Assembly: GCA_020740775.1 (NCBI GenBank)
Contig: JAHEWK010000021.1
Location: 620,001-684,000 of the forward strand
Source: Ilyonectria destructans
Taxonomy: Eukaryota; Ascomycota; Sordariomycetes; Hypocreales; Nectriaceae
DNA: 64,000 bases
Direction of reading: 5' to 3'
Position 1 is the stretch's first letter. Every line of letters begins with the position of its first letter. Below are positions 31,501 through 41,982 of the stretch, piece by piece. Below the pieces are notes generated by a model, which was not told the DNA's origin, did not search any database, and saw only the letters and a list, made by a program, of their open reading frames with translations. The position numbers were made by a program, and so were the translations under genes.

Positions 31501-31969
31501 GGAGGCGTGTGGCCATGAGGATGAGCTGGAGAGGTTTATTAACGGTTCTCCATGCAAGATCGCAGTCAGTCCCCTTGCATGGTGGACCAGAGAGGAGCAA
31601 CGGATGGAATACCCGCGGCTGCATAAGATGGCTATTAACGTACTTTCGATTGCGCCTATGTCGGACAAGGCCGAACGTGTCTTCTCAGGTGCTCGGCGTA
31701 CTATTTCGTTTGATCGTGCACGTCTCGGGGCTGAGACTATTGAGATGACAGAGTGTCTTGGCAGTTGGAACAAGAACGACCTTATTCGCGAAGTGCATGT
31801 ACTTTGCGATGATGACAATTAGGCTGAGATTCAAGGGGGTGGCGACACATTCGGGCTGAATGGACAACTACGTCATGTCTTGGCATTTACTGATAAGCTA
31901 ATCAATCAGTATCAGTAGCATGGTAATCAATCAATCAGTTATCAGTAAGGGCCTTATCAATCAGTACTG
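28491..31969 (+). mobile_element. hAT transposon inserted in Copia
   Basis: The 16-mer TTATCAATCAGTACTG occurs at both edges (28491-28506 and 31954-31969). Joining the two at one copy restores the Copia frame (VINQY into CLLGC). Both sub-terminal regions are packed with ATCAATCAGTA and TACTGATA-type repeats in both orientations. The 8-bp duplication expected for hAT lies inside the 16-mer, but exact ends are ambiguous because the terminal CAGTACTG is itself palindromic. Confidence 0.75.
29541..31822 (+). CDS. hAT-family transposase, apparently intact
   Basis: Exons 29541..31136 and 31199..31822, joined over a 62-nt intron (GTATAT...AATAG), give 739 aa without a stop. An N-terminal BED-type zinc finger is visible (WYCQHCHNPPW followed by KRHMRKDHG) at about residues 85-120. 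The RNase-H-like core contains FSIDLWSSPHRKAFLGI (first catalytic Asp region), YFTSDNATANDTCL (second Asp) and RVRCGGHIINLCLHAF. The C-terminus has the hAT dimerisation block: PLAWWTREEQRMEYPRLHKM, AINVLSIAPMSDKAERVFSG and ISFDRARLGAETIE, with the third acidic residue expected here. Length, fingers and dimerisation domain are complete, so this copy could be active or recently so, unlike its dead Copia host. It is the youngest-looking protein gene in the 25-36 kb block. Confidence 0.9.
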
Positions 31970-33341
31970 CTTGTTGGGATGTCTGCCAACGCCCAGGCAG
32001 TCATCTGATCAATCGGTCAGTCCGTCAGTCAGTCCGTCAGACAGTCAATTCCACAGACTAGCCACGAGCCCGGCTGCAAGCCCGGCCGAGGATCCCTTAG
32101 ATCCGGACCTAGCCGAGGAAGAAGAGGATCTCCCTAATCAGCTCGATCAGCCCGATCCTGACGTACAGGATCCAGACCCGGAACAACAGCCTAGACGGAG
32201 GCAACGCCGTCCAAAGGGTCTGCCGCCGACCCGGCGTTCCAACCGGATACAGGAATCCCACCTCCACAGCAGCTTCTTCCTAGGGAGAGAGGAAAAGCCG
32301 CACCGGCGGACTATGCCCCCGGAACCTAAGTCATGGAAAGACCTAGAAGGTCATCGCTACGCCCGGGAATTCCGCTAGCTGCTGAGATCGAGATGTCAGG
32401 CCTAGCTAGGCACATTCAAGCCGATCCTACGAGACCAAGCCGTTGGCAGGGCTCTTCCCGTGACTTGGGTCTTCAAATATAAGTACGATAAGCACGGAAT
32501 CCTCAGCCGCTTCAAAGCCCGCCTTTGCGTTCGAGGGGATCTGCAGCCCTTCAATGACAAGGAGACCTACGCAGCAACCCTAGCCGGACGGTCATTTCGA
32601 GTGCTAGCAGCTATCGCCGCCCGTCACGCCCTTGAGACCCGGCAGCTAGACGCAGTCAACGCCTTCACCAACAGCCGGCCAGACGAGGTTATCTATATCA
32701 ACTATCCTAGCGGCTACGAACGCCGCGGGTGGTGCCTACAGGTTATCAAAGCTCTGTACGGGCTTCGAAGATCCCCTCTTCTTTGGCAGAAAGACCTGAC
32801 TGAGACCTTCCAAAAGCTAGGACTTTCAATCTGCGCGGAAGACCCCTGTATCGCTAGGGATAACCGGATCACCGTCTTCTTCGTTGTGGATGACATAGTC
32901 CTGTTGTATCGCAAGATGGATCAGCTAGCTGCTGACAGCCTGATCAGCCGGCTGAAGGCACGGTATCAGATGCAGGATCTTGGAGACCTACAGTGGTTCC
33001 TAGGGATCAGGGTCATCCGGGACAGGAAAAATAGGAAGCTCTGGCTCTGTCAGGAATCTTATCTTGACAGTCTAGTAGCCCGGTTCGAATTGACCCCCAA
33101 AGACACCTTCCTAGGAAGCCCATTTCCTAACCCCTTGGTCCCTAGCCCGGGACAGGCCTCTAGAGCCCAAATTCGCCTCTACCAGCAAAAAATCGGCTCT
33201 ATCAACTACGCCGCTGTCATGACCCGGCCGGATATATCCTTCGCAGCTTCCAAGCTAGCAGAACACATGCTCAACCCATCAGACCAGCATCATCAGGCTG
33301 CTGACCGCATTATTGTATACCTCTTTGCAACCGGACATCTA
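31954..33341 (+). pseudogene. Copia reverse-transcriptase region
   Basis: After the hAT element the frame continues through an acidic linker (PDLAEEEEDLPNQLDQPDPD) and PKGLPPTRRSNRIQ to a stop at about 32378. RT resumes as WVFKYKYDKHGILSRFKARL, LDAVNAFTNSRPDEVIYINY and IKALYGLRRSPLLWQKDL. The polymerase box reads FFVVDDIVLL, with Val where Copia elements normally have Tyr (YVDD). LGDLQWFLGIRVIRD and RPDISFAASKLAEHM follow. The frame breaks at 33340, where a pogo-like element sits. Confidence 0.85.
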
Positions 33342-35538
33342 CCATGCCCCACCACCCTTTCGCTAACCAAAAATAGCCACGCGCCATATAAAACTCAACT
33401 ATTTCACTTATACGGAATTTAACCAAAATAGAAGTTATTCGCAAGCGGTCGCTTCTCATAGATAGAGAATTGAATGGAGTTTATTTTTATAGTCTCGTGC
33501 AGCTACATGGGGCACGTGGTATATGCAGATCCCTGTACTGCAAAGTCACCAAATCAGGCATTGAATTCCTCACCGCTCCTTTCCACTTCTTTTCATGTCA
33601 GGTTTTCACAACGCAATAAAAATGCCTTCATCACGGCCTCGCTGGAAATATACAGAAGACGACATGGCTGAGGCTATATTGGATATCACGGATAACGGCC
33701 TTTCGCAGTTCCAATCAGCTCAGAAGTGGGGAGTGCCACAAAGGACTCTTTCTGACAGACTTAGTGGTCAGTTGGCCGTGAACGAACAAATTCAGCCTGG
33801 ACAACGTCTATCCAAGCATCAGGAAGACAAATTCGCCTTTTGGATTCTTCGTCAAGGGGCTTTGGGATATGCTCCATCTCACAGTCAAATTCGCGCCTGC
33901 GTCTTCGCCATGTTGAAACAACAAAGCGAACAACCAACATTAGGACGCAATTGGGTAGCCAGATTCATTCAACGCCGTTCAGAGCTTAAGACTAAGATTG
34001 GGAGACGTCAAGAAGCTAATAGATTCGACTCTTTCACGCCCAAGGCGGTCCATTGGTTCTTTGATATCAGGGAGAAGGAGTATGGGTGGATTAAGCCTGA
34101 GAACACTGTTAACGTTGATGAAGGCGGTATTATGATCGTTTTGGCAAGCCTCTATCTTTCTATTCCCTCTCTATTCGAAATTTAATTAACTAAACTTCTC
34201 TTACTAGGCCTAGATAGTCTGGTGGTTGGAAGTACAGACCCAAAGCGGAAGGCTCTCCTCAAAGGACCACAGACGCGAAGTTGGACTTCATTTATTGAGG
34301 CTATTACCGCTGACGGCTGTGTTTTGACTCCTGGAATTATATTCAAACGAAAGGAACTCCAACAGCAGTGGTTCCTTAAGGAATTCAAGAAGATAGCTGA
34401 TTGGCACTATATAACTTCACCTAGCGGGTGAACAGATAACCACATTGGTGTTGAGTGGCTTGAAAGAGTCTATTTGCCTCAAACTAAGCCTGCTGATGAG
34501 TCAGATGCTAGATTAATCATTCTAGACGGCCATGGGAGTCATGCAACGGTACGTTCTTTGTTTATTTCATCAGGGATTACTACTAACCGGGAGAAGGATG
34601 AATGGATGGCTACGTGCTTTTTGAACAACGTTTATTGTTGCTACCTTCCAGCACACTGCTCTCACGGCCTCCAGCCATTAGATAATGGAGTATTTAATGC
34701 CTCCAAGGCTGCATATCGACGAGAGTTGGAAAAGTTCGCTTCCCTGACTGATTCCACGCCGGTGGATAAGGTCAACTTCATCAGAGCCTACGCCAGGGCT
34801 CGTGAAGTGGGAATGACAAAGAAGAATATACTCTCCGGCTGGAGAGTAACCGGAAATTGGCCAATCTCACGAGAAAAAGCATTGCGGCATCCAGAGATCC
34901 AAGAGGACAAGCCACGTGGCAGTCCAAAGGCGACTCCAGAGAAGGCGCCTTATTTTGGCTCAGATGATACACCAAAGACCAGTCGTCATATTCGTGATCT
35001 TGGCCTAAACAAATCACCAAATACGCGGAGGCGATATACCGTGATAGCCAAAGGCTTTGAGGGCTCAGCAACAGACGTTGGCGTCGCATGCCGTGGAAAT
35101 TGCTAGTCTGAAGGAGGAACTGGCCCGTCTAAAGAGAGGGAAGAAGAGGAAGGCTATTCCTAATCCCAATAGGCGTTTCATGAGTCTCAGTGAAGCTCTA
35201 GCCGCCGCGGAGGATATTCCCGAAAAAGGAAGCGAAATAAACGCTGTTGTGGTGGAATCTGACTCTTCGGAGGAGTCAGTCTCAGAGGCGGAGGCTGCTT
35301 CGGTTATTGTAGTCAGGGAGGACTGAATCTCCTCAGCGCACCACCCGATCCGGGCGGCTGGTCAAAAGACCTAAAAGTACATAAATTCTTCAATTCTCTA
35401 TCAAATGATATTTCTTTTATATTTATATTATTAAAATTGATTATAACCCGTGAGGGTTGAAAAAGCGGGTTTTTGGTGGAGATAGCCTCAATTTGGTTAG
35501 CGAAAGGGTGGTGTTAGCGAAAGGGTGGTGGGGCATGG
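33342..35538 (+). mobile_element. Pogo-like DNA transposon inserted in Copia, 2,197 bp, TA target
   Basis: Terminal inverted repeats begin CCATGCCCCACCACCCTTTC at each end; the right arm carries an extra tandem unit of the GGTTAGCGAAAGGGTGGTG block. TA flanks both ends (33340-33341 and 35539-35540). Excising the element and one TA joins the Copia frame as LFATGHLAVQYSRKG, which confirms the boundaries to the base. Confidence 0.92.
33622..35328 (+). pseudogene. Pogo-like DDE transposase, decayed
   Basis: An N-terminal psq-type helix-turn-helix (EAILDITDNGLSQFQSAQKW, GVPQRTLSDRL) precedes a second DNA-binding region (GRNWVARFIQRRSELKTKIG). The DDE core starts at NVDEGG; an intron of about 85 nt probably follows (acceptor ACTAG at 34208) and it resumes LDSLVVGSTDPKRKALLKG. 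The second Asp lies in LIILDGHGSHAT and the third in LPAHCSHGLQPLDNGVF. The C-terminus is coiled-coil-like (EIASLKEELARLKRGKKRK) and acidic. Damage: TGA at 34429-34431 where relatives have Trp, and a one-base frameshift near 35075. The donor position of the intron is uncertain. Confidence 0.85.
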
Positions 35539-35540
35539 TA

Positions 35541-35920
35541 GCTGTTCAGTACAGCAGAAAAGGAACAGCTGCAGACCCGGACCAAGGACCAGATCAGGGA
35601 CCTAGGGATCTAGCTGTTCAAGTCAGCAGCCCGGCTAGCAAGGAGCTAGAGATTGCTATGGATGCTGCCTTTGCGGATGATCTGTTGACTAGGAAGTTAT
35701 CCTAGGGATTCCTGATATCCCTATTTGGAGGGGTCATCAGCTGGAAAGCCGGGAAACAGGATACAGTTACAACCTCACCTATAGAGGCCGAATTGCTAGC
35801 TTTTACCTACACGGCTAAAGAGGTTATAGCAACCCTCCGGCTATTCCAACAGCTATCCCTCCTAGACTGTAACGGTCTCAAGGTAGTGTATTGCAACTAG
35901 CTAGGCCACTCTACAGAGTA
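35541..35920 (+). pseudogene. Copia RNase H tail
   Basis: The frame continues AVQYSRKG and then, after an expanded Asp/Gln/Pro stretch, ASKELEIAMDAAFADDLLTR. A stop follows, then WKAGKQDTVTTSPIEAELLA and FTYTAKEVIATLRLFQQL, with the conserved STEAE-type Glu as SPIEAELLA. It ends near a stop after LKVVYCN. It is the distal end of the element. Confidence 0.72.
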
Positions 35921-35959
35921 TACCAAACTTAGGGAAAGAAGAAGAAGAGAAAGAGAGTA

Positions 35960-37070
35960 GAGGAGGTCCATCCATAAATATACTCGTCATGGTAGCTTAA
36001 AGGTAAAAAGTGGGCCACGAAAGGCCGAGGGTTCCCGAGGCCACCTACGGGCACAGCCCGTTACACCCGCCCACCACTCAATATCAAAAATGAAAAGGAA
36101 AGAAAGAAGTTCCTAAGTATCCCTAAGCCGAGAAACAATATCTTATCCCTAGTGCGCACAAGCCTTAGAATATCTTGCGGTACAGCTGCAAGAATATAGG
36201 CCCCGGCCTGTAACAGTTAAAGGGTTTCTCTCTTTCTGTCTCTTTCTTTTATGTATACATAAAGTATGTAATAAGGGTTGATCTGGAGCTGCGAGTTTAG
36301 CGGAATTGAATAGAGAACTTTTCTCAGCTGAGTTATCTAACATTGGCATCATCCTTCCTCAGCCTAAATCGGCTCAGTAGGCAAAGCCTTTATTCCAGAG
36401 CTAACTATAGGCCGACCGAACTTTCCTGGAAGTCTTAGAGTCATTGCATACTAAATTGTACATAATGTACACTATCCTTGTAAATCTCACAATAGACTGC
36501 ATTATGGGCCGAGGAATGATTCTGGTGCTTTCTCCACTTCCCGCGGCAGCGGTTTTCTTCGGTTCCCACTTGCCGCGGCATACATACTAGCTAGCTACTT
36601 GCGGCTTGGCTTATGGCTAATGTGCGACCCCTTAAGTATAGTAATCAAGCCTTACTAGAGTTGGGAGTATGTATTCTACCAGCCACTTGGCTGGTGTACT
36701 ATTGCCACTAAGACCGCGTTCCGCGGCAAAGGAGATGACCGAGCCTGGGGAGTACGGTGACGTGCTGTTACCTGACGGGATACGCTGGTGCAAAATTGTT
36801 TTGTGACGCCGAGTAGTACGGCTTCTGGGTTTATACTTTATGGTTCGGGGGAAGGTCAGCCGGTGGCTTCGGCAATTGAACAGCCAATCACAGGCAAAAT
36901 TATACCCCGAAACCCTGTGGCCTGAAATCCCGCCGCTGATACCGGGAAATTCCCTTCCCTTCTCAACCTCGCACCCCGTTGATCCCATTTTATCTTCGTT
37001 CCCTTCATCTTGTCATTGGGAAATAGACAATCCCAATCCGCGAACCAAATGGCCGAGGGCTCAAGCCGAC
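35960..37070. other. Intergenic between dead Copia and the Zn2Cys6 regulator
   Basis: No gene is supported. A pol-III-like pair (GGTAGCTTAAAGGT at about 35992 and GGGTTCCCGAGGCC at about 36030) is described as a finding. CCGCGG sites cluster at 36540-36730. An upstream in-frame ATG at 36840 exists, but the conserved regulator start is 37071. Confidence 0.35.
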
Positions 37071-39519
37071 ATGACTACTCCAGCGAAACTAAGCAAGGCA
37101 TGCATCCCATGCCGCGATCGGAAAACCAAGTGTGACGCTCCACTTTCCGGCCTGCCATGCACTAGTTGCACCCGCAAAGACTGGCAAGGGAATTGTATCC
37201 TGCCGACTCGCAAACGTCGAGAAACGTCAGCCCTCAGTCTGCATTCGCCGAGATAGCGAAGCGTAAGCTGACCTCTTTCCAGGAAGCCAATACAGAAGGC
37301 TGATCGCAAAAAGAACCGGACGCGGCAGTGTCCACTAAAGATTAAGCCAGGCCTGCCGAGAAAAACTGAGGTGAGTCTGCAATCAAATCACAGATAGCCC
37401 ACTGTTAGAGTCCTATTCGAGACAAGAAAAGGCATGGGAATTCTGGTATTTCCGCCTATGGTTCCAGCTTGCCCGCCTCTATTTATTTTGCTCCTCTTTT
37501 TATTAAAGCCACCGGTGTACAGGCCTCGGTATCAACCAGTATCATCGCCTGTAATGACTCCCAAGCACAACGCTCGTCTGAATCAACCGTTGTCAAAGAG
37601 ACACATTCCCGGATCAAGCAATCGGACCATTGTCGAGATCCAACCAAGTACCAGACCAGCATACATTACCTCAATATTCTAGCGCAAGTGGAGGACGACA
37701 GCAAGTACAAAAGTCAACAGTCGGGGAACCTCACAAAGCATGGCAATGCAGGCCCGATCTCCGCAAATATATTCAACAATCGCTTCGGCCATTTCAGTGT
37801 TGCGACCCAACAAGTTGACCCTGTTGATTATGCCTTCCTCCTGGGAAAAGGAGTCTTCGACCTTCCTCCTCAACATTGCATGCAAGTTTCCATGACTGAA
37901 TGCACCCCTCTCTAATCTTCACTAACGAAAAAGATCCAGTGAGGCCATACTGCGAGCTTATTTCGAATTTGTGTATCCTTTTGCGCCCATTCTGGATCGG
38001 ATTGCTTTCCTCCGAAGCTTCGTGTCCGGCTGTTACTCCCTCTTTTTGATGTATGCCATTCTCGCTAGCGGTATACTTCACGTATCATCAAGCGCCATTT
38101 CAGAATGTGGATTCAAGAGCCGATCGGAAGCTCAAGAAAGCTTCTGCTCCAAAGCAACACTGGTTCACGACTTCCAGTATGAGACGAGCCCCATGCATAT
38201 GCTACAAGGCTCTCTTATACTGGGAGCGGTGGTATCTACCCGTGCCATAGATAAGGACTTCCACTATTGGTTTTATAACTCCGTTCGTCTCATAACGAGA
38301 ACCGATCACCATAGGAAGTAAGTCATCCGGTGGAAAGTTTGTGTTGTCGGCAGGTATCTAATGGCTGATTAGTTCAAGTGACACAGACGACGGAAAGGAT
38401 GCGAACTTCTCCAAACTATATAGAAGAATGTGGTGGACTCTCTATGTATGTATATCCCGTATCGCTGAAACACAGATGACGTTTACTGAATAATCTCGTC
38501 CGAAAGTGCCGTGATGTGCTTCTGTCCTTTGTGGGCACTCAACGGATTGGCGTTCTTAGCCAACTAGACTGTACCATCACCCCTTTAACGGAACAAGACT
38601 GGGACGTTGAGGATATTCCCGAGAATTTAAAGTCGCTTCTAAAGCCAATAACGAATCGGCAGAGATTGGCATTCATATCTTACTGTGATTTAGCTGTAAC
38701 TGGCGAGTATTTTGAGTTCCAAAAATCGACGGAGCTGACCGTGGCTTATAGGATCCCAATGTCTGTACGTTGTAGCAGATAACCACGAGCAAGACCCCAA
38801 ATGTGTGATTGAGCCTCTAGGTACTTGGCGCTCATCCCTCCGCGACGTGCTGCAGCGTCATGATCAATCACTCTAGTTCGACATGGCGTATTCGTACTTG
38901 CTAGCTAGCAGTTATCGATTTGAATGTATCCTTCTCCGCCTCCTGCGTCCGAGGTGGCAGTTTCGGGATCTGACCCGAAGCGAATGGACAACACGCAGAC
39001 TTCGTTCGGCAGTGTTTGAGCTAGACACAATTATAAGGAGAATGCTGGCGAGCAATATCCTTTCGGAAGTTCCTTTATCCTTGTACGTCCCCGGCCAACA
39101 CCAAGGATTGCTCCTATGACTGACTTGTCCACGCCTTCAGCACGACCTGCATCCCGATTTTACTCGCTCTTCACATTGAAACGGCGCTCGATACAGCAGA
39201 GCCGGATGTGACCCGGTCTATGTCTCGCATATCTATCAACCAGGCAATGTTAGTTCTCAAGCACATGGCAGAGGTCCCACCAATACAACAAATATTGCCG
39301 ATATTCGAGCGAGTTCTCGCACGGCACAACCTTACTCCTTGCACTATCGATGCGCCCAGTTCAAACATTCCCCAGAGGAATCCAGAACCCACTGCCAATA
39401 AGGAAGTTCATGATGCAACGTGGCCAGCAGGATTCTTCGCGACAGGGTGGCAGGATCTTCCCGACTTTGACGATTTCTCTTTCGGTGACTTTACCAGCTT
39501 TGAATTTGTAGATAATTAG
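37071..39519 (+). pseudogene. Zn2Cys6 transcription factor (cutinase-regulator-like), one in-frame nonsense codon
   Basis: Eight exons can be joined in frame: 37071..37225, 37283..37370, 37409..37881, 37940..38317, 38373..38445, 38507..38764, 38814..39082 and 39141..39519 (690 codons). The binuclear cluster is CIPCRDRKTKCDAPLSGLPC followed by TSC and a last Cys eight residues on, then basic KRR and RKKNR stretches. The regulatory domain shows AYFEFVYPFAPILDR, SGCYSLFLMYAILAS, MLQGSLILGAVVS, RRMWWTLY and FISYCDLAV, and the protein ends in an acidic aromatic tail (DDFSFGDFTSFEF). I recall this pattern from cutinase/fatty-acid-type fungal regulators. Damage: TAG at 38874-38876 in SL*FDMAYSY, where a Trp is expected (TGG to TAG). 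Intron 3 uses a GCAAGT donor, and intron 2 would be only 38 nt, so exon 2-3 edges are less certain. Confidence 0.75.
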
Positions 39520-40099
39520 CTTCACCGAGGGCGCGTTGCTCAGGCTTCGCAATGCATATCTTGACTCAACAAGACTAGAATTTCTGTGTTTAGGGAACAA
39601 CCACTGTCCACCTTCTATCAATTGACAGAGCACGATAGAGCTACCTTTCTAACCAATGGCAAAATTTCGGCTTCTATGCCTATTTATTTGCCCATGTTCC
39701 CGCTATTTAATATACATGCACAAACAACATGACACTGCGTGACCCGGAGAGCCGTGTTGGATCTCGTCGGATTGCCTCGTAAAGAATATATACACCTGAA
39801 GCTCTTGTTTTGAATTCCAACTGACTTCTGAACTTGAAACTTCATGTCCATTTTCTCCACAACGCTTCATTCAATTACCGGTACGTTGCTGTCAAGCCAG
39901 CGGTATCGCTCATTAACTGGAAAGCCTCCCTTCTCAAATCATCAACCTCCAGCTCCATCCCCTTTGAAGCATTGAAGACGATATTTTGGAGAATATACAT
40001 ATCATAGCTTGGCTAATAGTATTGAACTTGGAAACTGTATTTGAAGTGAGCGAAAGTTCCAGTTGAGGTCTTTTTAGGGACATACACCAGAGTGGTAGT
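39520..40099. other. Intergenic, nothing recognised
   Basis: 3' flank of the regulator and end of the esterase relic; no open frame or repeat that I can support. Confidence 0.35.
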
Positions 40100-40690
40100 T
40101 GGGCGATCCAGTGTTTGCGACACTTCTCTATATACGGCTCATGAGGTTGCTGAGCTCTAGGAGTCTATTCTTCAGGTCAGCAGACAACACACTGAAGAGA
40201 CCAGGCTCATACCCTTCCCATCGTGTGTTGTGAAACACAAAGGAGACCTCTTGGTAGCGAGCAGCCCCAAGTGTCTCGGGACTAATTCCGGCCGGTACCG
40301 TATCAAACCGATAGCTATATGCGTTGACGCCGTACTGTTCCCATGCTTCTGCTGCAATACGCCGCCCAGACATCATAGTGAGATCACCCGCAACAGGGAG
40401 ACAACGCCATAGAAATAACCGTAAGGGCTGGCAGGGTTCTTGGGCGCAGTATTGAGCTCTTACTGTACAATCTCTTGTCATAAACCCCAGTAGTATTCGC
40501 CAAACTTGCTGATTGTCTCGTTCGACTAACGACCGTTCCTAAAGAAGTCTCGCAGAGAAGCAGAGGCATGATCCGAAGAATTGGCTTTATTTTGGAAAAG
40601 ACGAGAACGAAAGTGGTGCCTTCGTTCGTATTTGGCCCGATTAGGAGGGGCACACCAACAAAAGCACCCTTTGGAGTGCAATAGAATTGA
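40100..40690 (-). pseudogene. Carboxylesterase type-B, C-terminal relic
   Basis: The minus strand reads GAFVGVPLLIGPNTNEGTTF, a hallmark of the alpha/beta-hydrolase type-B carboxylesterases. After breaks it continues with DLTMMSGRRIAAEAWEQYG, YSYRFDTVPAGISPETLGA and YQEVSFVFHNTRWEGYE, the region around the catalytic His. No N-terminal half, oxyanion hole or catalytic Ser is present, and TAG follows LMSRI. It is the last third of a roughly 550-aa enzyme, and dead. Confidence 0.72.
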
Positions 40691-41982
40691 GCTGCAATAG
40701 TATGTTGTGATTGACTATAGGGTTCTATTGTGACAGGCGAGATCCGGGACAGACTGTAGGCATGAAATTATGTCGACGCTTCCCGAGCATCCCGTTGCAT
40801 TTTGTAAAGCGGCTGTCAGACTGAGTTGCCGCTACGGCAAAAAGGAATGATTACTCCTCTCGCCGCATTGCTAACAGCCTATATCTTCCGTTTGACAGCG
40901 GCCAAATGAGAATCCTGAATGCTCTTGGAGGCGAATGAAAAGTGGAAGAACGGTCCACCGCTCTGAGCAATAGCACCCACCATAAAAGAGCCCATCGTCA
41001 CTACTGCCATATGCTAGCAAGTGGGTGCCAACAGAGAGGGGGCGGCAGATTTTCCATGTATGGTAACGCGTTGAGGATCGCTGCTGAATAAATGAATGTT
41101 TTCGTAGATCTATTGTAGGGCGAGTCGTTTATCGTATAAACCCAAATTAGTCCCGTTCTGCTCACAGAACGGTTCTTCAGAGATAGAACTGAATGCACTA
41201 CCGGTAAGTCAATAATTCAAGCTGACGCCGATAATTGGCATCCCCGTATCGTTCACCTACTGAAAAAGTAGGACATATTGTAACGAGCATCTCCACTCCC
41301 GCCTTCCTGAAAACTACCACTTTGTATCCAAACCAGCACCGGGAGACCAGGTGACCGGGGATGCCTAGAAGGGCGAATAACATTAAGATGAGCAGTCTTT
41401 ACCCCCTAGCGTAAGTTATCGTTTCTTGACTGAAGCCAATAAGCTTAAGATAATTGCCAATGCATAATGGACCGTATTGTGTGGCGGATGAGGGGTTGGA
41501 CTATTTGTTCATCACCGGTTGCGGTCGGGCGAAGCGAAGTGTTTCTAAGGCCTTGGCTTCGACTCTTCAGTTCCGGACCCTCGAGGTCCGTTAGCGTCCG
41601 GGAAAAGAGTTCCTTATTTCTTCTGGCTCCAAGTTTGGCTATCTCCAGGTTCCGTAAGGCCGTGAAAAGTTAATTCGATACCTGCGTTCCTGAATTCGGG
41701 ACCACCACATCACCATGGCCGGGAAAATCTGCTCTAGTTGACATATTTATAATCCCGAGTCAGGGGTGCGCCAATTCCCGAAATGCCAGGAACCTGTTAT
41801 GTTTCAACTTTCGGATCGCCTTTCCAATTCGGGGTAGTGCCGCCGTTCGTTACCCGGGCCACATGGTAGTATGGTCTGAATTTCGTAACATCTTGAATAT
41901 TTCGGTACAAATGACAGTCCTAGTAAACTGGCTTCCCCCTGAAACATCACGGCATAGCTCCCTCGCCCTCCTGGCACCTGGC
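40691..41982. other. Intergenic, no gene supported
   Basis: Several short TTCCGG, TTCGGGA and AATTCGGG words occur between 41560 and 41830 (for example CCAATTCGGGG at about 41823), but they do not form a perfect palindrome like those in the left cluster. No open frame with recognisable content. Confidence 0.3.

Larger units (their letters stand above)
25160..35960 (+). mobile_element. Degenerate Copia (Ty1-type) retrotransposon, split by hAT and pogo insertions
   Basis: In order: an LTR-like leader with TATA (TATAAAATAC at 25381); a primer-binding-site candidate GTTATGAGCCCGG at about 25472, complementary to the anticodon stem-loop of initiator tRNA-Met as in half-tRNA priming; five TTTCTAGACC-type repeats (25530-25592); then gag, protease, integrase, reverse transcriptase and RNase H pieces. 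Protease-integrase-RT order identifies Copia. Gag ends early and several frame breaks precede the protease. No second LTR is seen near 36 kb, so the right end is lost or too diverged. The left boundary is approximate. Confidence 0.8.

Noticed and set aside
35990..36060. A true tRNA gene
   Set aside because: The box-like words do not fold into a cloverleaf with a credible acceptor stem.
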